This document shows positions 42,401-50,310 of a DNA stretch of 64,000 nucleotides, piece by piece. Position numbers and translations under genes: made by a program. Where the stretch lies: contig NZ_JOGO01000016.1 of the NCBI RefSeq assembly GCF_000719475.1, positions 129,411 through 193,410 of the forward strand, in the 5' to 3' direction. The DNA comes from Streptomyces sp. NRRL F-5630. Its GTDB lineage: Bacteria; Actinomycetota; Actinomycetes; Streptomycetales; Streptomycetaceae. A model generated the notes under the pieces. The model made no database searches and was not told where the DNA came from. It saw nothing but the letters and a program-made list of their open reading frames with translations. The first letter of the stretch is position 1. Each line of letters opens with the position of its first letter.

Positions 42401-43766
42401 CCGCGAACTGCGCGCGGCCCGGCCCGATCAGCTCGACCGCCCCGTCGACGCCCGCCTGGACGACCGCGTCGAGCATGACGTTGCGCCGGTGCAGCGTGTC
42501 CGTACCGACATCGAGCCGCTGATAGCTGAGCACGTTGTCGACGAGCGTGGTCATCCGCGAATAACCGGCGGTCAGGTGGTGAAGGATCTGGTTCGCTTCC
42601 GGCCACAACTGACCGGCCGGGTCGTCCGCGAGGGTCCCCAGCTCCCGCCGCAGTTCGTCGAGCGGCCCGCGCAGCGAGGTCTCCAGCACGGCGAGCAACT
42701 GCTCGTGCCGCGCCGCGAGCGCCTCGAAGCGGTCCTTCTCGCGCTCGGCGAGCGCCGCGTACCTGTCCTGCGCCTGCGCCGCGGCCTCCTCGTGCCGCGA
42801 CTCCAGCTCGGCGATCCGCGCCTCGTAGTCCTCGGTCAGCCCGGTGACCTCGGCCGCGTGCGCCTCGCGCAGTCCCGCGACCTCGCTCGCGTGGCTCTCG
42901 CGCAGCTCCGCGCTCTCCGCCGCGTGCCGCTCGACCAGTTCCTCGTAGGCGCGCCGGTCGGTGAAGGTCATGACGGCGCCGACGAGTTGATCACCGTCGC
43001 GCACGGGGGCCGTCGTGAGGTCGACCGGGACCTTCTCGCCCTTCTTGTTCCACAGCACCTGACCGCGCACCCGGTGCTTGCGCCCGGAGCGCAGCGTGTC
43101 GGCGAGCGGCGACTCGGCGTACGGGAACGGCGTGCCGTCGGCGCGCGAGTGCAGCACCAGCGGGTGCAGCTCGCGCCCGCCGAGGTCGCTCGCCCGGTGC
43201 CCGAGGATCTGCGCCGCCGCCGGGTTGACGAGCACGACGTGGCCCTCGGTGTCCGTCCCCACGACACCCTCGGCCGCCGCGCGCAGGATCATCTCCGTCT
43301 GCCGCTGCGAGCGGGCGAGTTCGGCCTCGGTATCGACAGTTCCGGTCAGATCGCGGATCACGATCATCAGCAACTCGTCGCCGGAATAACGCGAAGCGTC
43401 CTCGTACGGACCCGAGTACGTGCCCGGGGACTGGGCGGCGGGGTTGATGCTCGCGCTCGTGACCTCGACGGGGAACTCGCCGCCGTCCGTACGCCGCGCG
43501 ATCATCCGCAGCGGCTTCGTACGCCCGCGCTCGTCCCGCGCGTCGGGACGGCGCATCGAGCCGGGGATGAGCCGGGAGTCGAACTCGGGGAGCAGGTCGA
43601 GCAGTCCGCGCCCGACGAGCGCCGTGCCCGGCGACTCCAGAGCCTGGAGGGCGATGGTGTTCGCGTTGACGACCGTGCCGTTGGTGTTGACGAGCACGAG
43701 GGCGTCGGGGAGGGAGTCGAGTATGGCTGCGAGGCGAGCAGTGCCCCGGGATGGCCTGCTGCTCAC
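39447..43766 (-). CDS. Giant soluble PAS/HATPase/receiver protein with degenerate kinase features
   Basis: A 1,439-aa protein without membrane segments. Order: PAS 1 (about 10-125, ILDSLPDALVLVN), PAS 2 (about 150-265, AAAEGVVGTDTEGHVVLVNPA), coiled coil (265-345, Glu/Ala-rich), a dimerisation-type helix pair (345-420), a HATPase-like domain (430-560), a disordered Pro/Ala/Gly/Gln linker of about 600 residues, and two receiver-like domains (about 1203-1310 and 1313-1439). The region that should hold SHELRTPL reads ETSLRGPLDEL, so the phospho-His is missing; the N-box Asn is replaced (HLVADV); the second receiver keeps VVLDLM but has FLAERS for the usual FLxKP. It may be a scaffold or pseudokinase. 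GTG at 43766 follows GGGAGGAA. Confidence 0.82.
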   Translation of the reverse strand: MSSRPSRGTARLAAILDSLPDALVLVNTNGTVVNANTIALQALESPGTALVGRGLLDLLPEFDSRLIPGSMRRPDARDERGRTKPLRMIARRTDGGEFPVEVTSASINPAAQSPGTYSGPYEDASRYSGDELLMIVIRDLTGTVDTEAELARSQRQTEMILRAAAEGVVGTDTEGHVVLVNPAAAQILGHRASDLGGRELHPLVLHSRADGTPFPYAESPLADTLRSGRKHRVRGQVLWNKKGEKVPVDLTTAPVRDGDQLVGAVMTFTDRRAYEELVERHAAESAELRESHASEVAGLREAHAAEVTGLTEDYEARIAELESRHEEAAAQAQDRYAALAEREKDRFEALAARHEQLLAVLETSLRGPLDELRRELGTLADDPAGQLWPEANQILHHLTAGYSRMTTLVDNVLSYQRLDVGTDTLHRRNVMLDAVVQAGVDGAVELIGPGRAQFAVHAPPIEAQVDPERLATALAHLVADVAGIDATGNARQGLVNTGWVDSTIVVAAAQRGDAVRIEVRGPYAGGDPVHGPIVTGIVRAHGGVLQSHAVPGMGGATYVLDVPLGEGAGAVAAPVGPRADAGADGGTDGGGTGTGAADGTGDADSTTAGHGRRRARRSSVDAFLGSAAETTDTRPTGRRRRPSAEGAGGPDAEDTAGGAAGAVALPAPGGAQAGGPAGGSPFALPAGPSGAPGAALAVAGPGGTADGAGHALPHSAVVTAAEHAAGTAAVSASLGPVSVPPGGMPVRVGAAQSALAPALPLAAGPEAGGAQPLAVEAAPAENAGAPQGRRARRAAARAAEEAAAAQTGPRVPFALPPAAEDAEDTTPAPALPASPLRPPAAGNVAKVVSEAPSPAVPGGAYGVIQPPIAAPPQPQAQPVAPPVAPPVARPQAGSAAQGPTTHVPGAGQYHGGAATPPAEPVTGPAAAPAAQAADPAAAPAAESPTAPPAESPETLSPALPAEEQVAGREEDHQGATTRSGRAFSVRTLGAGVPFDEGIGGPRPAAGQLPAQAAQQLRQARLAHRQGQPAPGTPAHGTGSHGPGRRRKLATPQDREGATGAAGTGTADVSRPAPHTGDQESTGARPHPAAADSAPHPPLAAPPQPPVPPQTVPAQNGPARSGPAQAAPAQPVPPQPASPRPAETHASTAAQQRLAGQEHGRSYAIGAPDAGAEGPEPLDGPNGAVEVANRPAPRPQDDELPPEPLDNPRRLLVWPAPDASTQAALSDRGYRPVVVSSRDEVDAQIAAFPAALFVDPLTGPITRTALQSLRQAAVAAEVPVLVTAGLGAAAREAAYGADPAVLLKALAPRDSEQHPPRVLLVEERDDLAGALTTALERRAMQVTRAADDAQAVAAASQVPPNLVVLDLMQVRRRRAGIIDWLRANGQLNHTPLVVYTAPGMGTGELAGLATGETVLFLAERSTNEEVQTRIVDLLTKIGTN

Positions 43767-44239
43767 GACGAACGTTCCTCCCTGCCGTTCCGCGGGACCG
43801 CGCCTGCGGCTCCCCGCCCTGCCCTCCCGGACCGTCCCGCCGGCGGCCCGCCCGGGCCATCGTGCCGCGCGGTCCGCGACGTGTCACGCCTGGGAGTCTA
43901 CGGGCAGCGGCGCCCGCTCGTACGAGGGAGCCGGGAGCGGTCGTACGAGGAAGTCGTGAGCATCCCGCGCGGAAGCGGCGACGGCCCGTGCGCGGGAGCT
44001 TCGCGAGGTGGCGGCGCGGGGACCGGGGACGGGCGAAGGGAGGGGGAGCGGGTCGGCGGGTCGGGAGCCGGGGCGGGCGGGGGACGTGTGGGGGCGCGTA
44101 CGGGGTCGACACGCGCGCCGGGTCGCGTGTGGGGCGCGCGTGCCGGACCGGGCGTGGGGGGCGGGTGAGAAGCGCGTGGGGGTAGGCGTGCCGGGCCGCG
44201 TCGGGTCGGAGCGCGTCGGCCCACGCGCGGCGTACAGCT
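43767..44239. other. GC-rich spacer between the PAS protein and inhibitor genes
   Basis: It holds the PAS protein promoter; frames open here are Arg/Gly/Pro-rich extensions of shadows. I see no gene. Confidence 0.35.
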
Positions 44240-44698
44240 CTAGACGGCGCCCGTCCCCGCCTCGCCCTGCGCGGGCAGCAGCGGTACGAGCCTGTCCCAG
44301 CGCGCGATCTCGCATCCGTTGGCCCGCGTGAACGTGGTGTCGACGGGCCGCCCGGCCCACTCCCCGGTGACATGCGCGGTCCGCGACCCGCCGTACTGCA
44401 TCGTGCAGATCGCGTCGGACGGTACGGGCGCGAAGGTGTCGTGCCCCCACACGGTCGCCTTGTCGAGCCGTGCGCAGGCGGCGCGGGCGTCGGGGTGGTC
44501 GCCGCCGGTGGGGTGGCAGCGGAGTTCGTACCGCGTGACGGGCCCGCCGTCCTCCTTCACCTCCACGTGGAGCCGGTCACCCCGCACCGGCCCCGCCACG
44601 GAGACGGCGGCGGCCGGCCCGGCCCCGGCGCCGAGGCCCAGGAGGCAGCCGAGGAGGAGCAGGGAGGAACGGGAAGCACGCGGACGGAAGACGGACAT
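44240..44698 (-). CDS. Subtilisin-inhibitor-like (SSI family) secreted protein
   Basis: A 152-aa secreted protein: signal peptide (residues 1-31, LLLLGCLLGLGAGAGPAAA), then a single SSI domain. The family signature is seen in LRCHPTGGDHPDARAACARL, with the second disulfide pair in DAICTMQYGG and ANGCEIARWD. By comparison with SSI the reactive bond follows the CTM sequence, giving P1 Met and P1' Gln. Met at P1 is typical for subtilisin inhibition. GAGGGTTC precedes the ATG at 44698. An earlier in-frame ATG at 44746 would put a charged stretch before the signal and is less likely. Confidence 0.88.
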   Translation of the reverse strand: MSVFRPRASRSSLLLLGCLLGLGAGAGPAAAVSVAGPVRGDRLHVEVKEDGGPVTRYELRCHPTGGDHPDARAACARLDKATVWGHDTFAPVPSDAICTMQYGGSRTAHVTGEWAGRPVDTTFTRANGCEIARWDRLVPLLPAQGEAGTGAV

Positions 44699-45020
44699 GA
44701 ACCCTCGCTCAGGCCAGGCGCGCGGCACGGTGGCCCCGTCCCGCATCAGCGTGCACAACGGGAGGGGGCGGGGGGAGGACACGCGGGGTCTTCGGCGGGG
44801 AGGGGGCTCGCGACGGCGGGCGACGGCGGGCGGAGAGGGCGCGCGACGCCGCGCGACCAGCGGTGGAGCGCCCGCGCACGCCCCGGGAACGGGCGCCGAA
44901 AGCTCTTTGCCCCACCCCTTGCCGCCTAGTACCGTGGGTGCCGATTGGTGGCAGCCCGCACGGCTGTGTCATCATCTCCACGCACCCGCAGGCGCTCGTT
45001 CGCAGGCAGGTGTGGCTTTT
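44699..45020. other. Spacer upstream of tRNA-Ser(GCU)
   Basis: It contains the inhibitor gene promoter region and, near its right end, the tRNA promoter (the stretch around 44900-44945 with CTAGTACCGTGG is a possible -10 region). No gene was seen. Confidence 0.35.
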
Positions 45021-45111
45021 GGAGGCGTCGCCTAGTCCGGTCTATGGCGCCGCACTGCTAATGCGGTTTGGGGCTTACCCCCCATCGAGGGTTCAAATCC
45101 CTCCGCCTCCG
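45021..45111 (+). tRNA. tRNA-Ser (anticodon GCU)
   Basis: Acceptor stem GGAGGCG with CGCCTCC (45104-45110) and discriminator G. The anticodon loop CTGCTAA gives GCU, reading AGC/AGU. The long class II variable arm and GTTCAAATC T loop are present; 91 nt; CCA not encoded. Confidence 0.95.
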
Positions 45112-45117
45112 CAGCAC

Positions 45118-45159
45118 CCTCAGGGCCCCGCTCGTCCCCAGGACGACGGGGCCCTGAGG
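45118..45159 (+). terminator. tRNA-Ser(GCU) terminator
   Basis: A long hairpin, CCTCAGGGCCCCG / CGGGGCCCTGAGG outside and TCGTCC / GGACGA inside, with one bulged C and a 3-nt loop. Confidence 0.85.
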
Positions 45160-45378
45160 CGTTCCCGGCCACGGAAGCGGAGGCTCGGGGGCGCCGGGGA
45201 GAGGGTGGCGCACGGGGTGCTCCAGGGAGGCGCTTCGGCGCGCGCGGGCAACCCCCGAAAACAGCCGTACGCCCAGCTCAGACCAGGTATGCGATACGGA
45301 TTTCGCGTCCGGGCGACCTTCATGTAATGTTGTTCTCGCAAGGCCGCCGGGGGACAAAAACCCAGGCGCCGAGCACAA

Positions 45379-45451
45379 GCACTCGTAGCTTAACGGATAG
45401 AGCATCTGACTACGGATCAGAAGGTTGCAGGTTCGAATCCTGCCGAGTGCA
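45379..45451 (+). tRNA. tRNA-Arg (anticodon ACG)
   Basis: Acceptor stem GCACTCG with CGAGTGC (45444-45450), discriminator A, 73 nt. The anticodon loop CTACGGA gives ACG; the wobble A should be edited to inosine by TadA, whose gene is also in this window (62523-63014). CCA is not encoded. Confidence 0.95.
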
Positions 45452-45459
45452 CACAGGGA

Positions 45460-45487
45460 AGAGGCCCCGGAGAGATCCGGGGCCTCT
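45460..45487 (+). terminator. tRNA-Arg terminator
   Basis: AGAGGCCCCGGA / TCCGGGGCCTCT is a perfect 12-bp stem with a GAGA loop, followed by TTGTGTT. Confidence 0.9.
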
Positions 45488-45565
45488 TTGTGTTGCGTGG
45501 GCGGTGTTCCGGGGCGTCTTCTCGTCTTCGCGTACAGGGGTGGTCCTGACGGGTGGGGTGTGGCG

Positions 45566-46084
45566 TCAGTAGGTCCAGCGCCAGGCGTTTGAGCGGTAGG
45601 AGCAGGTGATCGGGGTGCCGGCGGCCGTGGTGGTGCGGGCGCCGTGGTCGGTGTTGCGGCAGAACTGGCCCGCCGCGTAGCAGTTGCCCGCGTCGGAGAC
45701 GATCGAGCAGGTGCTGGTGCCGCTTTGGGCCGTGTCGCTGTCGCCGCTGTTGCCCGAGCCGGTGGTCGCACGGGCGGTTCTGGTGACCGTGACGGTGACG
45801 GTGGGGGCGGGTTCGGGCTTGGCCTTCACCGTCGTGGTGACGGTGGGCGCGGGCTCGGGGGTGGCCGTGGCGGTAACGGTCGCCCGCGCGGTCACGGTGG
45901 TCGCGGGTGCCGCCTTCGCCGCAACCGTCTCCTGGTCGCCGGCTCCGGCGGAGCCGATGAGCCCGCCGGTGAGCAGGAGGGCCGTGCCGCCCACCCAGAC
46001 GAGGACGCGCTTGTGCAGGGGGCGCGCGGGGCCGGGCCCCGTGGTGGACGGCTCCGGTGTGCCGTACGGGTGCGGGCTGTTCAT
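45566..46084 (-). CDS. Membrane-anchored or secreted hypothetical protein, Thr/Val/Pro-rich
   Basis: A 172-aa protein with a short cytoplasmic start (Pro-rich, 1-25), one hydrophobic helix (about 27-47, VLVWVGGTALLLTGGLIGSAGAG), a Thr/Ala/Pro/Val stalk containing two similar PEPAPTVT segments, and a C-terminal domain of about 50 residues with four Cys (STCSIVSDAGNCYAAGQFC and PITCSY) that probably form disulfides outside the cell. No known domain was recognised. A run of G just before the ATG at 46084 serves as ribosome-binding site. Confidence 0.75.
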   Translation of the reverse strand: MNSPHPYGTPEPSTTGPGPARPLHKRVLVWVGGTALLLTGGLIGSAGAGDQETVAAKAAPATTVTARATVTATATPEPAPTVTTTVKAKPEPAPTVTVTVTRTARATTGSGNSGDSDTAQSGTSTCSIVSDAGNCYAAGQFCRNTDHGARTTTAAGTPITCSYRSNAWRWTY

Positions 46085-46284
46085 CTGGTCCCCCCCCCCG
46101 GGAGCGCTCTTGGTGAAGTGGGACGACGGTAGTGAGCCGGTGGGGAATGTGGGGGCGATGTGGGGGAGATGTGTCCTCTTCGTGATCCGCGCCGTTGTGC
46201 GGACGGACGAGGATCGGGGGCCCCGGGTAGTACGTGGGAGGTGGCGGGGGTCCGTTGTCAGTGGCTTCCGTTACGGTCGGCGCG

Positions 46285-47160
46285 ATGGAACGTGGTGGGT
46301 GGTGGTGTGCCGGGGCGCGGTGGGAGGCGTCCGGGCGAGTGGGGCTGCGGTGGGTGGGGGAGCGGGTCAGCGGGCTCGGCGCGGGGGAGCGGGTCGGGTT
46401 CCGGGTGGTGGGTGAGCGGCGGTGCCTCGGGGTGTGGCGGGGCGGCCGGTGGCGCGAGTGCGGCCGGGGGGCCGTGCTCGGGGAAGGGGGTGCGCGGGCG
46501 CAGTGCGAGGAGTGCGCGACGCTGGACCGGGTGCGGTCCGTGGCGGCGGATACGTACGCGGACGACCCGCGCCCGTACCGCGTGTACCTGGCGTGGTTCG
46601 GGCCGGGGCTCGTGAAGGTCGGGATCACGGGGGCGGCGCGCGAGGGGGTGCGGCTGCTGGAGCAGGGTGCGCTCGCGTACTGCTGGCTCGGGCAGGGGCC
46701 GTTGATGGCGGCGCGGCGGGCCGAGGAGGTGGTACGGCACGGACTGGGGGTGCCGGACCGGATTCCGTACGCGCGCAAGCGGGCGGCCCGCGGGGGCGGC
46801 GGCGACTGCCGGGCGGAGCTGGGGCGGACGCATCGGGCTGCGCGGAGGCTTGCCGGATGGCCGGAGACGCTGGCGCCGCTGCCCGGTGAGGTAGTGGAGC
46901 ACGGCGGCTTCTTCGGGCTGCCGCTGCCGTACGGGGGGTTCGTGCGCGGGCTGCGGGACGGGGCGGTGCTCGTGGGGACGGTACGGGGTGTGGCGGGTCC
47001 CGATGTTCACCTCGATGTCGCGGGCGAGCCCGGGACCGTCGTGCTGGACACCCGGCGGCTCGCGGGGTGGTGCCTCGCGGGGGTGGGAGAGGACGAGGTG
47101 ACGACGGCGGGACTCGTCGAGCGGGTGGGGGAGGGAGGAGAACAGGGGGAGTTGTTCTGA
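46285..47160 (+). CDS. DUF2797 family protein with a GIY-YIG-like core
   Basis: A 291-aa cytosolic protein. The N-terminal part has Cys/Trp pairs (RGGWWCAG, RRCLGVWRGGRWRECG, ARAQCEECATLD) that could bind zinc. The centre, YRVYLAWFGPGLVKVGITG, resembles the GIY-YIG fold assigned to DUF2797; a nuclease role is not proven for the family. The C-terminal part is a beta-rich domain (PDVHLDVAGEPGTVVLD). ATG at 46285 was chosen because conservation begins there; the frame is open upstream. Confidence 0.75.
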   Translation: MERGGWWCAGARWEASGRVGLRWVGERVSGLGAGERVGFRVVGERRCLGVWRGGRWRECGRGAVLGEGGARAQCEECATLDRVRSVAADTYADDPRPYRVYLAWFGPGLVKVGITGAAREGVRLLEQGALAYCWLGQGPLMAARRAEEVVRHGLGVPDRIPYARKRAARGGGGDCRAELGRTHRAARRLAGWPETLAPLPGEVVEHGGFFGLPLPYGGFVRGLRDGAVLVGTVRGVAGPDVHLDVAGEPGTVVLDTRRLAGWCLAGVGEDEVTTAGLVERVGEGGEQGELF

Positions 47161-47390
47161 GGGCCGCCTGCCTCCGGTCCGTGCGGCTGCCTGCGGGAGG
47201 CTTCCGGCCCGGCCTGTTCCCCACGTTGGCGGAGGTCCACCACAACCCCAGGGCCGCCCCCGACACCCGTCCCTCCGCGTTCTTCCGGGCCCCTCTTTGC
47301 CTACGCTCACCCTCCCTTTGCCACCGCCCGACGGATTTCTCAGCGAAATCACAGATTCGCGCAAGGGGCCTCTCAGAGGGGACGCACAGG

Positions 47391-48164
47391 ATGGGGCGCA
47401 TGACCACGATTCCGCCCCAGGGGCACACCGAAGCGAGCGTGGACGGGCGTCCCGTCCGGGTGCTCGTCGTGGACGACGAGACCAATCTGACCGAGCTGCT
47501 CTCGATGGCTCTGCGCTACGAGGGCTGGGAGATCCGGACCGCGACGGACGGCGCGGGCGCGGTGCGCGAGGTGCGGGGGTTCCGGCCGGACGCCGTCGTA
47601 CTCGACATGGTGCTGCCGGACATGGACGGGCTCAGCGTGCTGCACCTCATGCGCCGTGAACAGCCCGATACGCCCGTGCTCTTCCTGACCGAGAAGGACG
47701 CCGCCGACCGCGTCGCGGGGCTGACCGCCGGTGGCGACGAGTACGTCAGCAAGCCGTTCAGCCTGGAAGAGGTCGTGGCGCGGCTGCGCGGGCTCATCCG
47801 GCGCGCGGGTGCCGGGCGGCGGTCCACCTCCGTCCTCACGGTCGGCGATCTCGTACTCGACGAGGACAGCCACGAGGTCTCCAGGGGCGGTACGCACATC
47901 CATCTCACCGCGACCGAGTTCGAGTTGCTCCGCTACCTCATGCGCAACCCGCGGCGGGTGCTCAGCAAGGCGCAGATCCTCGACCGCGTGTGGAGTTACG
48001 ACTTCGGCGGTCAGGCCAACGTCGTCGAGCTGTACATCTCGTACCTGCGGCGGAAGATCGACCGGGGCCGCGAGCCGATGATCCACACCCGGCGCGGCGC
48101 GGGATACCTCATCAAGCCGGCCGAACTCCCCGCCACTGCCGCCGTCCCCGCCGGACGCCACTGA
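47391..48164 (+). CDS. OmpR/PhoB-family response regulator without an adjacent kinase
   Basis: A 257-aa two-component regulator. The receiver domain (about residues 22-135) has the acidic pair in VVDDE, phosphoacceptor Asp in DAVVLDMVLPDMDG, Thr in FLTEKDA and Lys in VSKPFS. The winged-helix DNA-binding domain (about 155-250) shows LTATEFELLRYLMRNPRRVLS and RRGAGYLIKP. The N-terminal 20 residues form a variable leader. ATG at 47391 was chosen; ATG at 47400 is also possible. No histidine kinase gene follows: the next 660 bp is non-coding and then comes a TetR gene. Confidence 0.93.
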   Translation: MGRMTTIPPQGHTEASVDGRPVRVLVVDDETNLTELLSMALRYEGWEIRTATDGAGAVREVRGFRPDAVVLDMVLPDMDGLSVLHLMRREQPDTPVLFLTEKDAADRVAGLTAGGDEYVSKPFSLEEVVARLRGLIRRAGAGRRSTSVLTVGDLVLDEDSHEVSRGGTHIHLTATEFELLRYLMRNPRRVLSKAQILDRVWSYDFGGQANVVELYISYLRRKIDRGREPMIHTRRGAGYLIKPAELPATAAVPAGRH

Positions 48165-48828
48165 CCGGACTCGATCGCGCCGAACGCGCTCTCGCGCAGG
48201 GCTCCCGCGCACCGGCCGTACCGGGCCCCGCACGCACTGGCCTCCGCACCGGGCCCGCTTGCAGCGGCTTCCCGCGCACAGGCCGTACCGGGCGCGCCCG
48301 TACTGGCCGCACCGGGCGCGCCCGCACCCCGCCCCGATGCACCACCCGCCCCAGGCACCCCGCCCCTCAACCTCCTCCCCGCGACGCCGACCACCCCGGA
48401 CGCCGCCCCGCGCGTCCGCCCGCGCCGGGCCTGAACGCCCCGCACCCATCCCTCACTTCACTCGCAGGGATGAAAGCGGGCGCGGGCCGGTTTCGGGGTG
48501 GTCCGTGCCGTGCAGGCTCTGCGCGACAGCCGCTCACCCGCGGTTCACCGCCTGGCGGTCCGCCCCGCCGGCGCCCTCGCGGTGTCCCGCCACGCCTCAC
48601 CGGCCCCACCCCTCCACCCCGCTTCCCGCCCCGCCGAACGTCCCCTTCCGTGAGGGCCGCTCGGCCCGGTCCGTGCAGGTCGCGGGGGCGCGAGGGCAGA
48701 CGTGGGCGAGGACAGGGCGCATCATGGGGTACGCGGTCCTCAGCGGTCCGCACACCCGTGCGGGGCGCGGGTGGGGCCGGCAGGGGCCGCTCCGGCGGCG
48801 GAGGTGAGGGCAGCGTGGTGAGGTGGGC
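48165..48828. other. Gene-free stretch after the response regulator
   Basis: It begins with partly repetitive GC-rich DNA (variants of GGCCGTACCGGGC and CACCGGGCGCGCCCG between 48200 and 48330). There is no trace of a kinase: no H-box or ATP-binding motif was found in any frame. Confidence 0.45.
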
Positions 48829-49605
48829 ATGGTGAAGGGGCGCGCCGTGGGTGCTCCGCGGGCGAGCGTGTGGCTCACGGACGCCGCCGCCCGGACACGT
48901 ACCCGCAGGAGCGAGCAGCCCTCCGGGCTCGACCGTGAGCGCATCACGGCGGCGACGGTGCGGCTCCTCGACCGCGAGGGGCTCGCGCGGTTCTCCATGC
49001 GGCGGCTCGCCGGTGAGCTGAAGGTCACCGCGATGTCCGTCTACTGGTACGTGGACACCAAAGAGGACCTGCTCGAACTCGCCCTCGACGCCGTGGTGGG
49101 CGAGCTGACCGTGGGCCCCGAGGGCCTGGAGGGCGACTGGCGGCAGCGGCTGCGGGAACTGGCCCGCGCCTACCGCGCGATGATGGTCCGCCACCCGTGG
49201 GTCGCCCCGCTCATGGGCAGCTATCTCAACATCGGCCCGTGCTCGCAGGCGTTCTCACGCCGTATGCGCGCCGTGCTGCACGACTCCGGGCTCGGCGCCA
49301 GGGAGCAACTCGGCGCGCTCTCCGCCGTCTTCCGTTTCGTCTACGGGTTCGGCGCGATCGAGGGCAACGTGATCCGCCGCTGCCGCGCGGCGGGCCACAC
49401 GCAGGACGAGTACTACCGCGAAGCGATGGGCTCGATGGCGCGTCGTCCCGAGTTCGTCGAGTCCTTCGGCGACACCGAGGAACTCTTCGGCCCCGAGGGC
49501 ATGGGCGGTGGCGTCGCCGAGATGCGCGAGCGCGATTTCGCCTTCGCCCTCGACCTCCTCGTCACCGGCATCGAGGCGATGGCACGGGAGACGGCCGCCA
49601 CCTGA
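48829..49605 (+). CDS. TetR-family transcriptional regulator
   Basis: A 258-aa repressor. The helix-turn-helix (about residues 35-80) is RITAATVRLLDREGLARFSM followed by RRLAGELKVTAMSVYWYVDTKEDLL, the TetR signature. The C-terminal ligand domain resembles the TetR_C class (WRQRLRELARAYRAMM, then SYLNIGP). The ligand is unknown. GAGG five bases before the ATG at 48829 supports this start; GTG at 48823 is an alternative. No transporter gene is next to it; the closest is the MFS gene, which has its own MarR regulator. Confidence 0.9.
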   Translation: MVKGRAVGAPRASVWLTDAAARTRTRRSEQPSGLDRERITAATVRLLDREGLARFSMRRLAGELKVTAMSVYWYVDTKEDLLELALDAVVGELTVGPEGLEGDWRQRLRELARAYRAMMVRHPWVAPLMGSYLNIGPCSQAFSRRMRAVLHDSGLGAREQLGALSAVFRFVYGFGAIEGNVIRRCRAAGHTQDEYYREAMGSMARRPEFVESFGDTEELFGPEGMGGGVAEMRERDFAFALDLLVTGIEAMARETAAT

Positions 49606-49789
49606 GGGCGGGGAACGAACGGCCGCGCGGACAGGTACGGGTGAGGCGCCCGGCCCGACCGCCGAGTCCCCCACCCGGCGCCTCCCGCGCCGCGCCCGCG
49701 CACCCGGCGCCTCCCGCGCCCTCGCGCACCCGTTCCGCCGCGCCCCCGCGCACCGGCCCCCGGCGGCCCCCCCGCCCCTCGCGCCCCCC

Positions 49790-50260
49790 TCAGTCCTCCT
49801 CCACCAGCCTCGCCGGGAAGCCGCCCGTCGCCACCGGGCCCCAGCGGGTCGGCGTGACGCGGATGATCGACTTGCCCTGCTTGAGCATGGCGGCCCGGTA
49901 CTCGTCCCAGTCGGGGTGCTCGCCGGAGATGTTGCGGAAGTACTCGACGAGCGGTTCGACGGAGTCCGGGGCGTCGATGACCTCGGCCGTCCCGTCGACC
50001 TGGACCCAGGGGCCGCCGAAGTCGTCGCTCAGGACCAGGACGCTGACGCGCGGGTCGCGGCGCGCGTTGCGGGTCTTCGCGCGCTCCGGGTACGTGGAGA
50101 CGACGATGCGCCCCGAGTCGTCGACGCCGCAGGTCAGCGGTGAGCCCTGGGGGGAGCCGTCGGCGCGGCGGGTGAGGAGGATGGCGTGGTGCCGGGGCCG
50201 TACGAACTCGAGCAGCCCGGCCAGGTCCACGGTGGTGTTGGTCGCGACGGAAGGTGCCAT
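49790..50260 (-). CDS. PPOX-class probable F420-dependent protein
   Basis: A 156-aa split-barrel flavin/deazaflavin-binding protein. Typical elements are FVRPRHHAILLTRRADGSPQ (start of the barrel), TCGVDDSGRIVVSTYPERAKTRNARRDP and GGPWVQVDGTAEV. Members use F420 or FMN for small redox reactions; the substrate is not known. ATG at 50260 fits the family length. No clear ribosome-binding site is visible, so a leaderless transcript is possible. Confidence 0.85.
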   Translation of the reverse strand: MAPSVATNTTVDLAGLLEFVRPRHHAILLTRRADGSPQGSPLTCGVDDSGRIVVSTYPERAKTRNARRDPRVSVLVLSDDFGGPWVQVDGTAEVIDAPDSVEPLVEYFRNISGEHPDWDEYRAAMLKQGKSIIRVTPTRWGPVATGGFPARLVEED

Positions 50261-50310
50261 GGCGGGGAGCCTACGCCCGTCGCCCTGTCCCGCGACGGGA
50301 CCGGGCGTCC

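Noticed and set aside
39603..44168. A 1,521-codon open frame on the plus strand
   Set aside because: It is antisense to the PAS/HATPase/receiver gene, whose frame shows clear domains. Long antisense frames are usual at this GC content, and the translation has no domain or sensible start.
22929..45111. The GGTTCAAATCCC stretch shared by 22929-23015 and 45021-45111 as a possible attL/attR pair
   Set aside because: The match is the normal T-arm of two different tRNA-Ser genes, and flanking bases do not extend it.
47990..48835. A 281-codon frame after the response regulator as a possible sensor kinase
   Set aside because: It overlaps the 3' end of the regulator and lacks membrane helices, an H-box and ATP-binding motifs.
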